Below are positions 51,061-60,174 of a stretch of DNA of 64,000 nucleotides, one piece after another. The notes below the pieces were generated by a model. The model was not told the origin of the DNA, ran no database searches, and saw only the letters and a list, made by a program, of their open reading frames with translations. Origin of the DNA: JACMLD01 sp044227095 (GTDB taxonomy: Bacteria; Bacteroidota; Bacteroidia; Chitinophagales; Chitinophagaceae); contig JBGAFV010000001.1 of the NCBI GenBank assembly GCA_044227095.1, positions 1,674,001 to 1,738,000 of the forward strand. Direction: 5' to 3'. Position 1 is the first letter of the stretch; every line of letters begins with the position of its first letter. The position numbers were made by a program, and so were the translations under genes.

Positions 51061-51888
51061 ATGGTAAACATGAATAAATATATTGCCTTGTGCATTCTTG
51101 TGATAACTATTTTTACCAGTTGTCAGCCTAGTAAGAAAACTCATCAGGCACGTTTGTATTTACAAGGAATAGATACTGCACTTTATACAATAGTAGATTC
51201 ACTTCCGGAGCCACTTATTAAAAAAGGGGAGCTTTTGTCTATAACCGTTTACAGCGACAATCCGGAGGCTACCGCTCCATTTAATCAATTACAAAACGGT
51301 GGAGGTGCTTTTAAATCTGCAGTGGCTACAGATGCTGGGGGCTCAAGCAACAGTGCCAGTGCTTCTTCGGGAAATGGTGGCTATCTTGTAGATGGAGAGG
51401 GTAATTTACTATTTCATACGCTTGGACCTGTACATGCAGAAGGTTTTACAAAAGCACAGTTAAAACAATTATTGCAGGAAAAGCTTGAAGTGTATTTAAA
51501 GCACCCGTATGTGGAAATAAGGTTTTTAAATAAACGAATTACAATATTAGGTGAAGTTGCAAAGCCTGGTATTATTAATATGCCTGAGGAAAAGATATCA
51601 ATACTTGATGCTATTGCTTTGTCTGGTGATATTACCAATTTTGGACGAAAAGACAATATCCTTGTTGTGAGGGAAGATAAGGGTAAAAGAACAAGTGCAA
51701 GATTAAACATAAGAGATCCGAAAGTGTTTCAGTCTAATTATTTTTATCTTCATCCGGATGATATGGTTTATATAGAACCAGATCGAAAAAAACCAGCAGG
51801 GACAGACCAAATCTTAATGAGAAATATTGCACTTACGGCAACGTTAGTTTCAACACTTGCTATTCTTTATACATTGTTCAAGAAGTAA
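51061..51888 (+). CDS. wza: Polysaccharide export outer membrane lipoprotein (Wza-like)
   Basis: A 275-residue lipoprotein (VITIFTSC, Cys about 21) with the poly-export domain (GELLSITVYSDNPEATAPFN, GYLVDGEGNLLFHTLGPVHA, LKHPYVEIRFLNKRITILGEV) and an SLBB segment (PGIINMPEEKISILDAIALSG), ending in a hydrophobic helix (ALTATLVSTLAILYTLF) that spans the outer membrane. It forms the exit pore for surface polysaccharide. A second ATG nine bases downstream is also possible. Six bases separate it from the Wzc gene. Confidence 0.92.
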   Translation: MVNMNKYIALCILVITIFTSCQPSKKTHQARLYLQGIDTALYTIVDSLPEPLIKKGELLSITVYSDNPEATAPFNQLQNGGGAFKSAVATDAGGSSNSASASSGNGGYLVDGEGNLLFHTLGPVHAEGFTKAQLKQLLQEKLEVYLKHPYVEIRFLNKRITILGEVAKPGIINMPEEKISILDAIALSGDITNFGRKDNILVVREDKGKRTSARLNIRDPKVFQSNYFYLHPDDMVYIEPDRKKPAGTDQILMRNIALTATLVSTLAILYTLFKK

Positions 51889-51894
51889 TTTATA

Positions 51895-54282
51895 ATGGAA
51901 GAAACTACAGAAACAAAACAATTTCTGCAAAGCTCGCTGAGCCCTAAAGAAATACTTCAAAAATACATACGCTATTTGCCCTGGGTTATTATTTCTGTGG
52001 CCTTTGCGCTTACACTCGCATGGGTAAAGCTCCGTTATTCTACCCCAGTATACAGTGTTACAGGGAAATTGCTTGTAAAAGATAAGAACCCATATGGTAA
52101 TGGAGGTGAGAAATTCAGCAATATATTCATGTTGCCCGATGACAATAGTAATTTGAATAACGAAATTGAAATTATAAAGTCGCGTAACATGGGCTCACGT
52201 GTTGTTAAGAGCCTTGGCTTGCAACAGCAATATTACATGAAAGGAAAAGTGCGTACTTCCGTTGCACATGCTACCGATATTCCTTTTGAATGGATTCCAC
52301 AAACCAAAATAGATTCTACAAATGGTTATTCTGTTTCCATAACAATAGTTGATAACAGCCATTTTAAAATAAATGAAAACCCCAAGGCATATAATTTTGG
52401 TGAAGAGGTACAGATGCCAGGAGGCGTTTTTCGTTTAATTCCTAAAGTAGGTGCAAATCTTGAGCCTTCCGCAATACAGTATATTCTTTCTTATGTCCGC
52501 ACAGATGATATGGCAGCAGGCATAAGCGGAAACCTCGGCGTTTACCGTGTAGAAGGCGCCAGTGTTTTAAATCTTAGCTATCCATCTGAAAATATAAAAA
52601 TAGGAGCAGATATTGTTAATCAATATATGCGTGAATACCAATTGTCGAGCCTGGAAGATAAACAACTGATTGCACAAACAACGGCAACTTTTATAAAAAA
52701 ACAATTAGATACATTACAGGACGATTTGGGAAATGCAGAGTTAAAGTTGCAGCATTTCAAAGAAGAAAATAAACTTTATGCACCTAAAGAGCAGGCAGAT
52801 TTATTGCTAACTGAATTGAGCGCCAATAATAAAGATTATGCGGAACAATCTGTTAAGTTAAAAGTGCTGGATTACCTGATAAATTATGTAAGTAATCCAG
52901 CCAACACGCAAAAACTTGTACCGTCTGTTTTGGGCATTACAGAACCAAGTCTTACACAGCAAATTGCAGAGTTCAACCAATTGCAATTGCAAAGAGAAAC
53001 CTTACTTAAAACAACTACGCCAGCAAATCAATTAGTAATTAATGTAGAGGCTGCAATTGCTAAACTTCGGCAGGATATACAACAAAATCTGCAAAATGTG
53101 CGTAATGCCTATATACTTGCATTAAACGAGCTGGATGGAAAAACGCGGAAAGCAGATGTTAACATTAGTACAATGCCAGGTAAAGAAAAGCAATTGCTTG
53201 AAAAAACAAGGCAGCAGGCTATTCTTCAGGAACTTTATCAGTTTTTACTACAAAAAAAACTTGAAACAGCTATTTCATCGGCATCCACCATTTCAGATAT
53301 TAAAATACTTGAACCAGCCATTATAGGAGGACTCATAAGCCCAAACAGAAATGGTTTATATACTATTGCACTTTTCTTTGGCCTTGCTATACCTGCACTT
53401 ATTATTTTTCTGCTTCAATATCTTAATGATAAGGTTAAAACAAAAAATGATGTTTCAAGAATAACCGCTACCCCAATACTCGGTGAAGTAGGTCATGCCA
53501 AAGACTCTGCAACACTTGTAGTAAAACAAAATAACCGCAGTTATATATCAGAGCAGTTCCGTATTATAAGGTCAAGCTTGCAATATGTGTTACCTAAAAA
53601 TCAAAACCCTGTTATATTAGTTACTTCTTCATTCAGCGGGGAAGGTAAATCGTTTATCAGCACAAATATGGGGGCAGTACAAGCATTGAGTGGCAAACAA
53701 ACGGTGATTATGGAAATGGATATCCGTAAGCCTAAAATATTGCAGGGGCTGGGTATGCAGGAACGTAAAGGAATTACCAACTACATTGTAAGCAATCTCA
53801 GTATTGATGATATCATTTACCCAGTTCCTGATGTGGAAAATCTTTTTGTAATACCCTGCGGACCTGTGCCACCAAACCCGGCAGAAATGCTTCTTGACGA
53901 AAAAGTAAATGCATTATTTGAAGCATTAAAAAAACGATTTGACACTATAATTATAGATTCGGCACCTGTTGGATTGGTAAGTGATGCTATAACATTGGGA
54001 AGATATGCGAATGCAGCTGTATATATTGTGCGACATAATTATACACTGAAAAAGCAAATTGGCTTTGTAAATGATTTATATGTAAACAAGAAATTGCCAA
54101 ACGTAAGTATTGTTATTAATGATATAAGCGTAGAGGGGGGACATGGCTATGGTTACGGCTATGGTTACGGCTATGGCTATGGTTATGGGTATGGATCAGA
54201 TTATTTTGATGCGAACAGCAAAACCGGATGGCTCAAAAAATTACTTGGTAAGAAAAATAACCACAAATCCAAAGCAAAGTGA
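51895..54282 (+). CDS. wzc: Polysaccharide co-polymerase tyrosine autokinase (Wzc-like)
   Basis: A 795-residue inner membrane protein that controls chain length and export with Wza. The N-terminal Wzz domain lies between two membrane helices (about 30-50 and 490-510), with long coiled coils at about 265-330 and 380-450. The cytoplasmic BY-kinase domain has Walker A FSGEGKS (Lys585), Walker A' VIMEMDIRKP and Walker B TIIIDSAPVG. The C-terminus carries alternating Gly-Tyr from 751 to 767 with eight tyrosines, then Tyr770, likely autophosphorylation sites. Bacterial Wzc uses such a cluster to cycle assembly. Confidence 0.93.
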   Translation: MEETTETKQFLQSSLSPKEILQKYIRYLPWVIISVAFALTLAWVKLRYSTPVYSVTGKLLVKDKNPYGNGGEKFSNIFMLPDDNSNLNNEIEIIKSRNMGSRVVKSLGLQQQYYMKGKVRTSVAHATDIPFEWIPQTKIDSTNGYSVSITIVDNSHFKINENPKAYNFGEEVQMPGGVFRLIPKVGANLEPSAIQYILSYVRTDDMAAGISGNLGVYRVEGASVLNLSYPSENIKIGADIVNQYMREYQLSSLEDKQLIAQTTATFIKKQLDTLQDDLGNAELKLQHFKEENKLYAPKEQADLLLTELSANNKDYAEQSVKLKVLDYLINYVSNPANTQKLVPSVLGITEPSLTQQIAEFNQLQLQRETLLKTTTPANQLVINVEAAIAKLRQDIQQNLQNVRNAYILALNELDGKTRKADVNISTMPGKEKQLLEKTRQQAILQELYQFLLQKKLETAISSASTISDIKILEPAIIGGLISPNRNGLYTIALFFGLAIPALIIFLLQYLNDKVKTKNDVSRITATPILGEVGHAKDSATLVVKQNNRSYISEQFRIIRSSLQYVLPKNQNPVILVTSSFSGEGKSFISTNMGAVQALSGKQTVIMEMDIRKPKILQGLGMQERKGITNYIVSNLSIDDIIYPVPDVENLFVIPCGPVPPNPAEMLLDEKVNALFEALKKRFDTIIIDSAPVGLVSDAITLGRYANAAVYIVRHNYTLKKQIGFVNDLYVNKKLPNVSIVINDISVEGGHGYGYGYGYGYGYGYGYGSDYFDANSKTGWLKKLLGKKNNHKSKAK
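54145..54192 (+). repeat. Hexanucleotide microsatellite coding (Gly-Tyr)8 in wzc
   Basis: Eight consecutive GGNTAY units (G751-Y766) with mixed GGT/GGC and TAT/TAC codons. Unit-number changes keep frame and would alter the number of phosphorylatable tyrosines. Confidence 0.9.
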
Positions 54283-54325
54283 TAATGAATAAAACGGTAT
54301 CTAATTTCAGTATTGCTAAAAAAGA

Positions 54326-55186
54326 ATGAACCACGAAGAAGCTATAAAAGAATGGGATCTGGTTATAGAACCCCAATCATCACTCTTTAACCTGCATCTC
54401 CGCGATGTTTGGCGTTACCGGGATTTACTTGGTTTGTTGGTAAAACGTGATTTCGTCTCGTTTTATAAACAAACTATTCTTGGCCCGTTATGGTTTTTTA
54501 TTCAGCCCGTTTTTACAACGCTTACATATATTCTTGTTTTTAGTAAGCTTGCAAAATTGGGTACTGGCGATTTACCACCTACCTTATTTTATATGACAGG
54601 TATTGTTGCCTGGAATTATTTTTCAGAATGCCTTACTAAAACAAGCACTGTATTTAAAGACAATGCCAATATTTTCGGCAAAGTATATTTTCCAAGGCTT
54701 ATTATGCCATTGAGCATTGTAGCAAGTAACCTTGTACGTTTTGGAGTGCAACTTATCTTATTATTGCTTGCATTACTTTACTATATTTTGTTTAAAGGTT
54801 TTAACCCGCATTTTAGTGCCTGGATATTGCTGGTACCGTATACAATTTTTTTGATGGCAGCACTTGGCCTTGGTATGGGTATGATCATTAGTGCACTTAC
54901 TACAAAATACAGGGATCTTTCTTTTCTAGTAACATTTGGTGTGCAGCTTGCAATGTATGCGGCTCCTGTTGTTTATTCGCTGAAAGAAGCACCTGCAAAG
55001 TATCGTTTACTTATACAAGCAAATCCAATAAGCAGTATGCTGGAGAGTTTACGTTTTGGCTTGTTGGGCCAGGGTTTGTTTTCCTGGTCATCGTTGGTTT
55101 ATAGCAGTCTAGTAACAGTCGTGTTGCTTATTTTCGGAATAGTGATATTTAACAGAGTGGAAAAAACATTTGTGGATACCGTTTAA
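54326..55186 (+). CDS. wzm: Polysaccharide ABC transporter permease (Wzm-like)
   Basis: A 286-residue membrane protein with six helices of the ABC-2 type. The cytoplasmic start (WRYRDLLGLLVKRDFVSFYK) and QTILGPLWFFIQPVFTTLTY, then GMIISALTTKYRDLSFLVTF are characteristic of Wzm/TagG permeases that export undecaprenyl-linked O-antigen or capsule chains. The matching ATPase is two genes downstream, separated by a sugar oxidoreductase. It coexists with Wza/Wzc of the other export class. Confidence 0.92.
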   Translation: MNHEEAIKEWDLVIEPQSSLFNLHLRDVWRYRDLLGLLVKRDFVSFYKQTILGPLWFFIQPVFTTLTYILVFSKLAKLGTGDLPPTLFYMTGIVAWNYFSECLTKTSTVFKDNANIFGKVYFPRLIMPLSIVASNLVRFGVQLILLLLALLYYILFKGFNPHFSAWILLVPYTIFLMAALGLGMGMIISALTTKYRDLSFLVTFGVQLAMYAAPVVYSLKEAPAKYRLLIQANPISSMLESLRFGLLGQGLFSWSSLVYSSLVTVVLLIFGIVIFNRVEKTFVDTV

Positions 55187-55209
55187 TGTAATAAACGAAT
55201 GAAAATAAA

Positions 55210-56229
55210 ATGAACAAAAAAATAAAATTTGCGGTAGTTGGCTGTGGGCATATAGGAAAGCGACATGCAGAAATGATTGTAAGGAATACTGATGCAGAAT
55301 TAGTTGGCCTTATTGATGTAAAAAAAAGAGATGATCTTTTAATAGAAAATTATAAGGTTCCTTTTTATAATAGCATTGCAGATTTTTTTAGCGCAATACC
55401 TGAGGTAGATGTTATTAATATTGCTACCCCAAATTCTTTTCATGCAAGCCAGGCGCTCGAATGCTTAAAAGCAAGGAAACATGTTGTTATTGAAAAACCA
55501 TTGGCTTTAACCAAGCAAGATGCTGAACATATTATATTTCAGGCATTGCATGTAAACAAACATGTTTTTGCAGTTATGCAAAACAGGTATTCTCCTCCTT
55601 CTGTATGGATAAAGGAAATGGTAGAATCCGGGAAACTTGGTAAAATATATATGGTACAGCTAAACTGTTATTGGAACCGCGATACCCGTTATTATAAAAA
55701 GGACAGCTGGCATGGAAAAAAGGCCCTTGATGGGGGCACATTATTTACCCAGTTTTCGCATTTTATAGATATTATGTACTGGCTGTTTGGAGATATTACC
55801 AATATCCGATCAAAAATAACCAGTCATAACCATAGTCATTTAACCGAATTTGAGGACAGTGGTTTTGTTTCCTTTGATTTTATGAATGGAGGAATGGGGG
55901 CGTTGAATTTTTCTACTTCAGTTTGGGATAAAAATCTCGAAAGCAGTATGACTATCATAGCAGAAAATGGAAGTATTAAAATTGGTGGTCAATACATGAA
56001 TGAAGTTGAATACTGCCATGTAAAAGATTATACAATGCCCGAACTGGCACAAACAAACCCCGGAAACGATTATGGCGGCTATAAAGGCTCTGCACAGAAC
56101 CACAATTTTGTAATAGAAAATGTGATAAAGGTCTTAAATGGCGATAGCAGAATTTCTACCAATGCACTTGAAGGAATGAAAGTGGTAGACATTATTGAAC
56201 GTATTTACCATTCAGACAGACAGAAATAG
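55210..56229 (+). CDS. Gfo/Idh/MocA oxidoreductase (WbpB/WlbA-like)
   Basis: A 339-residue NAD(P)-dependent sugar dehydrogenase. The Rossmann motif VVGCGHIGKRHAEMI begins the protein, EKPLALT (about 97) carries the conserved Lys, and LDGGTLFTQFSHFIDIMYWLFG is the C-terminal sheet region typical of WbpB/WlbA, which oxidise the 3-hydroxyl of UDP-GlcNAcA before amination. It lies between the Wzm and Wzt genes, with a 7-bp gap to Wzt. A second enzyme of this type starts at the right edge. Confidence 0.88.
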   Translation: MNKKIKFAVVGCGHIGKRHAEMIVRNTDAELVGLIDVKKRDDLLIENYKVPFYNSIADFFSAIPEVDVINIATPNSFHASQALECLKARKHVVIEKPLALTKQDAEHIIFQALHVNKHVFAVMQNRYSPPSVWIKEMVESGKLGKIYMVQLNCYWNRDTRYYKKDSWHGKKALDGGTLFTQFSHFIDIMYWLFGDITNIRSKITSHNHSHLTEFEDSGFVSFDFMNGGMGALNFSTSVWDKNLESSMTIIAENGSIKIGGQYMNEVEYCHVKDYTMPELAQTNPGNDYGGYKGSAQNHNFVIENVIKVLNGDSRISTNALEGMKVVDIIERIYHSDRQK

Positions 56230-56236
56230 AAACTTG

Positions 56237-57526
56237 ATGAGTATTGCAATTAAAGCCGAAAAACTTTCCAAAATATATCGCCTGGGTGAGATAGGTACAG
56301 GTACCATTAGTTACGATCTTCAGCGTTGGATAGCACGTATGCGTGGTAAAGAAGATCCGTTCTTAAAAATTGGCGAAACAAATAACAGGGAAACCAAAGG
56401 CAGTGATATTGTATATAGTTTAAAAGATATCAATTTCGAAATTGAACAGGGAGATGCTGTTGGTATTATAGGAAGAAACGGTGCGGGTAAAAGCACATTG
56501 TTAAAAATCCTTTCGAGGGTTACGTCGCCCACAACCGGAAAAATTAATATAAAAGGCCGTGTGGCAAGTTTGCTGGAAGTAGGCACTGGCTTTCATCCAG
56601 AGTTAACTGGCAAAGAAAATATTTATCTTAATGGTGCTATACTAGGCATGCGCAAAAAGGAGATAGATAAAAAGTTTGATGCTATTGTAGATTTCAGCGG
56701 CGTAGAAAGATATATAGAAACACCGGTTAAACGTTATAGCAGCGGTATGTATGTAAGGCTTGCTTTTGCTGTAGCCGCACATCTTGAAAGTGAAATACTA
56801 ATCGTAGATGAAGTGCTTGCCGTAGGCGATGCAGAATTTCAGAAAAAATGTTTGGGAAAGATGAATGACGTGAGTAAGGGAGAAGGGAAAACAGTTTTGT
56901 TTGTAAGTCATCATATGCCCTCTATTAAAACACTTTGTTCAAAAGCCATTATTTTAAAACATGGCAATATTAACTTTCAGGGTACTGTAGCAGAAAGTAT
57001 AGAAAAATATTACGAATCATCTGGCAAGCTGGATGCTTTTGGATACATACCCGATGACATAGAAAGATACAATACCGGCGAAGCAAAATTTAACCGCCTG
57101 GTACTTCTAGATTCCAACAACAATATTGCCTCTGAAGTTTTTTTAAAAGAAAGATTGAAGTTTCTTATTTCAATTAATGTATTTAAAGAGATTAAAGATG
57201 TATTGCTGGATATAAAAATATGTACTGTAGATGGCATAGTGATTACCCATACAATGAATAAGCTTGATAATGCAGGTTTATTCAGTTTTGATAAAGGAGA
57301 ACATTCTGTAGAACTTGAAATTGAAAACATATTGCAGCCTGGTTCTTATACCGTAACTGTAGGGGTGCATAATTCAGGTTATGGTACTGCTACAATTGAC
57401 TATATTGAAAATGTATATAATTTCTCGGTAAACAGGATATCTAAAAACGAAAACGAAACAGACTACAATTTTAATTTTATATACGGCTATATAAGGCCGC
57501 GTTCAAAATGGAATATTCTTAAATAG
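56237..57526 (+). CDS. wzt: Polysaccharide ABC transporter ATPase with C-terminal sugar-binding domain (Wzt-like)
   Basis: A 429-residue protein. The ATPase domain (about 1-255) has Walker A GRNGAGKSTLLK, the signature RYSSGMYVRLAFA, Walker B EILIVDEVLAVGD and the switch His in FVSHH. TGKENIYLNGAILGM is typical of Wzt/TagH. The remaining 170 residues form the Wzt C-terminal beta-sandwich, which in studied members binds the modified end of the glycan and sets export specificity. ATG 56237 is chosen because MSIAIKAEKLSKIY is the family start. Confidence 0.93.
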   Translation: MSIAIKAEKLSKIYRLGEIGTGTISYDLQRWIARMRGKEDPFLKIGETNNRETKGSDIVYSLKDINFEIEQGDAVGIIGRNGAGKSTLLKILSRVTSPTTGKINIKGRVASLLEVGTGFHPELTGKENIYLNGAILGMRKKEIDKKFDAIVDFSGVERYIETPVKRYSSGMYVRLAFAVAAHLESEILIVDEVLAVGDAEFQKKCLGKMNDVSKGEGKTVLFVSHHMPSIKTLCSKAIILKHGNINFQGTVAESIEKYYESSGKLDAFGYIPDDIERYNTGEAKFNRLVLLDSNNNIASEVFLKERLKFLISINVFKEIKDVLLDIKICTVDGIVITHTMNKLDNAGLFSFDKGEHSVELEIENILQPGSYTVTVGVHNSGYGTATIDYIENVYNFSVNRISKNENETDYNFNFIYGYIRPRSKWNILK

Positions 57527-57533
57527 AAATAAT

Positions 57534-58493
57534 ATGATAAAAAACAAGAAAATATTTATTACCGGAGGGGCTGGATTTATTGCCAATACTTTAATTAAAC
57601 GATTGGTAGACGATAATCATATAACTGTATACGATAACTTTCATCGAGATACATTATCAGGTAGTGAATTATCCGGTCATAAAAATATAAGTATTGTAAA
57701 AGGAGATGTATTGGATTATCCCCTGCTTGAAAAATCTATGGCTGGTATGGACATCGTAGTTCATGCAGCGGGCATCGCAGGAATTGACACCGTAATTAAG
57801 GACCCTGTTCGTACCATGCGTGTTAATATGATGGGCACAGCAAATGCCTTGGAAGCCGCCAGGGTAAATGGAATAAAAGATCGGTTTATTGATTTCTCTA
57901 CTTCTGAAGTTTTTGGATCGATGGCTTATAAATCTTCCGAAACAGATCAAACTGTTTCCGGTTCTGCAGGGGAAGCCCGCTGGACTTATGCTGTAAGTAA
58001 ACTTGCAGGCGAACATCTTGCCCATGCATATTATCATCAATATAAATTGCCTGTTGTAACAATAAGGCCATTTAATGTATATGGACCAGGACAAACAGGA
58101 GAAGGCGCTATACAAGTGTTTATAAAGAAAGCCCTTAAAAATGAAGAGATATGGATAAACGGAGACGGCAACCAGATAAGAGCCTGGTGTTATGTAGATG
58201 ATTTTGTAGAATGCTTGTTTCTTGCACTTGAAAATCCTAACGCCATTGGTGAGAGTTTTAATATCGGAAATGCAAGGGCAATTACAACAATACTTGGCTT
58301 GGCTGAGGCAGTATGCAGGGTTCTGAAATCAGAATCGAAGATTGTTTTTAAACCCGCTCTTTCTGCTGATATTGAATTAAGGATACCAAGTGTAGAGAAA
58401 TCTTTTTCCTTGCTCGGCTTTAAAGCAAAAGTAGATTTGGAAGAAGGTATAAGAACTACTGCCGCATGGTTTCAAAAGAATAATAAGCTATAA
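57534..58493 (+). CDS. NAD-dependent sugar epimerase/dehydratase (SDR)
   Basis: A 319-residue extended short-chain dehydrogenase. ITGGAGFIANTLIK (NAD-binding), HAAGIAGIDTVIKDP, DFSTSEVFGS and WTYAVSKLAGEHLAHAY (catalytic Y-x3-K) are visible, then RPFNVYGPGQ. Such enzymes make 4-keto or epimerised nucleotide sugars for the polysaccharide; the exact reaction is not predictable. The stop overlaps the next start by one base (TAATG). Confidence 0.9.
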   Translation: MIKNKKIFITGGAGFIANTLIKRLVDDNHITVYDNFHRDTLSGSELSGHKNISIVKGDVLDYPLLEKSMAGMDIVVHAAGIAGIDTVIKDPVRTMRVNMMGTANALEAARVNGIKDRFIDFSTSEVFGSMAYKSSETDQTVSGSAGEARWTYAVSKLAGEHLAHAYYHQYKLPVVTIRPFNVYGPGQTGEGAIQVFIKKALKNEEIWINGDGNQIRAWCYVDDFVECLFLALENPNAIGESFNIGNARAITTILGLAEAVCRVLKSESKIVFKPALSADIELRIPSVEKSFSLLGFKAKVDLEEGIRTTAAWFQKNNKL

Positions 58494-59251
58494 TGCGGCT
58501 GATTATTTTAGGACAAAATGGATTTATTGGCAGCCATCTATATAATTTTATTGAAAAACAAAATACAGAATTACTCGGATTTAAGAAGCATTCACTAGAT
58601 TTTTGCAAACCAGAAACTTTTTCTGCTTATTTACCCGCAAATGAAGACATAATTGTTGACTGCGTTGCTAAAATTGATGGAAACGAAAATGACATCAATT
58701 CAGTAAACAAAACGGGGCTGAAAGATTTTATAAGCTACCTTAATTCCTGCAGTATAAAGTTCAGGTACGTCTATTTCTCTACTTATGCTACCTGTATACC
58801 AGAACTTGTAAGCTCAAATATTTATGCAAGGTCTAAATTTTTGGCAGAAGAAATAGTAAGAAAAAATACAGTTGATTATAAAATTGTACGACTCATTTTC
58901 CCATTTGGCAAATCGGAAGGCAAGAATAGGCTAATCTCAAGGATGATCAATAAAATCAAATCCGGGGAGAAGATTTCCGTAGACAGGTTAACACTCAATC
59001 TAACACCCATAGCTGATTTGCAGAACCATTTTTTTGAACTTATAAATTCTGCAAAAAAGGAAATCAATTTTTCAAACGGTATTGAATTTTATTTTCCGGA
59101 TATAATAAATTTTATTTTTAATCAACTCTCACTTAAACCGGATTTTGTTACTACAGATAAAGAATTAAAAATTACTGTGCCTTCGCCTTTAGCCGCTCTA
59201 TTTTCTCAGGATACAGTTTACAGCGAAATAGCATCAATGTTGCATGACTAA
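58493..59251 (+). CDS. SDR-family nucleotide-sugar reductase/epimerase
   Basis: A 252-residue protein with LGQNGFIGSHLYNFI at the start, VDCVAKIDGNEND, YVYFSTYATC and a catalytic YARSKFLAEE. It resembles short NAD-dependent epimerase/dehydratase proteins such as dTDP-4-dehydrorhamnose reductase-like members, but is divergent. It overlaps its upstream neighbour by 1 bp and its downstream neighbour by 8 bp, so it is in one operon with tight coupling. Confidence 0.82.
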   Translation: MRLIILGQNGFIGSHLYNFIEKQNTELLGFKKHSLDFCKPETFSAYLPANEDIIVDCVAKIDGNENDINSVNKTGLKDFISYLNSCSIKFRYVYFSTYATCIPELVSSNIYARSKFLAEEIVRKNTVDYKIVRLIFPFGKSEGKNRLISRMINKIKSGEKISVDRLTLNLTPIADLQNHFFELINSAKKEINFSNGIEFYFPDIINFIFNQLSLKPDFVTTDKELKITVPSPLAALFSQDTVYSEIASMLHD

Positions 59252-59756
59252 AGACCGCCTCTTTTTTTTTATTCAAAGTTGTATTAAATACAACTCTTTC
59301 AATTGGGGGATTAGGCTTAGATCTTTTTTGTATAGACCTTTTTTCCGCAAGTTTGGAAAAAATATACAAATTAAGGATGGCGTTACTTTTAAATATCCTT
59401 CAGAAATTGAACTAGGCAATAATTGTAAGATAGGTGAGTTCAGTTACTTTGTTGGGAAAGGCGGCCTTAATATTGGAGATAATTTGTTGTTGGGGGCTGG
59501 TACAAAAATCATTACATCCAGCCATAATTTTGAAGACGTAGATACGCCAATACGGGATCAGGGTCTTCAATTTGAGCCCATAAGCATTGGCAATGATGTT
59601 TGGTTTGGTTTTGATGTAAAAGTATTTGGCAATACAAAGATCGGTAATGGAGTAGTGATAGGCGCAGGTTCTATTGTAAAAAATACTGAAATACCTGATT
59701 ATGCAGTTCTAGTAGGGGCTCCTGCTAAAATTATCCGTATAAGAGAAAAAAGCTGA
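59244..59756 (+). CDS. Left-handed beta-helix acyltransferase (WbbJ/LacA-like)
   Basis: A 170-residue acetyltransferase with hexapeptide repeats (EIELGNNCKIGEFSYFVG, GGLNIGDNLLLGAGTKIITSSH, PISIGNDVWFGFDVKVFGNT, GNGVVIGAGSIV) and the terminal YAVLVGAPAKII. The catalytic His is in SSHNF. It probably acetylates a sugar of the repeating unit. Its start overlaps the preceding gene by 8 bp. Confidence 0.9.
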   Translation: MTKDRLFFFIQSCIKYNSFNWGIRLRSFLYRPFFRKFGKNIQIKDGVTFKYPSEIELGNNCKIGEFSYFVGKGGLNIGDNLLLGAGTKIITSSHNFEDVDTPIRDQGLQFEPISIGNDVWFGFDVKVFGNTKIGNGVVIGAGSIVKNTEIPDYAVLVGAPAKIIRIREKS

Positions 59757-59776
59757 TACATGGTTGTATCAAAAAA

Positions 59777-60149
59777 ATGGCAAATAATTTTAAGGAAAAG
59801 CTGAATAGCCTGCCACAGAATTTTAAACGACTTTTGATAGTATCATTAATTGCAAACGCATTTGCAATTATATTTTTTGTCTGGAAGATTGGAAACAAAT
59901 TAAACTACTTCCCTGCATTTGCAAGAACAAATTCTGGGGATACAATAAACACCGAGTTTGAAAAATTTAAAAAAGAACAAAGATTATTCTTTAATGCAAG
60001 GAATGATTTTTTTAAAATGTTGCCTGCAGACAGTAATGCAATTGTCTCAAAATACGCTTGATACTTCATTAACTTATGACGGTTTGCATTTAAATGGCAA
60101 AGGCTATCTGTTGATGAAGAAACTGCTTGTTAAATATGTAGACGAATAA
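59777..60149 (+). pseudogene. SGNH/GDSL hydrolase remnant with internal out-of-frame deletion
   Basis: The first frame (59777-60061) encodes a membrane anchor (LLIVSLIANAFAIIFFVW) and a helical stem ending FFKMLPADSNAIV, which in relatives leads straight into FLGNSLT of the SGNH active site. Here it breaks off and ends after SKYA. A second frame continues to 60149 with TYDGLHLNGKGYLLMKKLL, the C-terminal catalytic Asp-His block of the same family. The whole central domain, roughly 130 residues, is missing. The gene has lost function as a hydrolase; whether the 94-residue first part is still made is unknown. Confidence 0.75.
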
Positions 60150-60174
60150 CCAAGGCGCTTTATTTATTGGTAAA

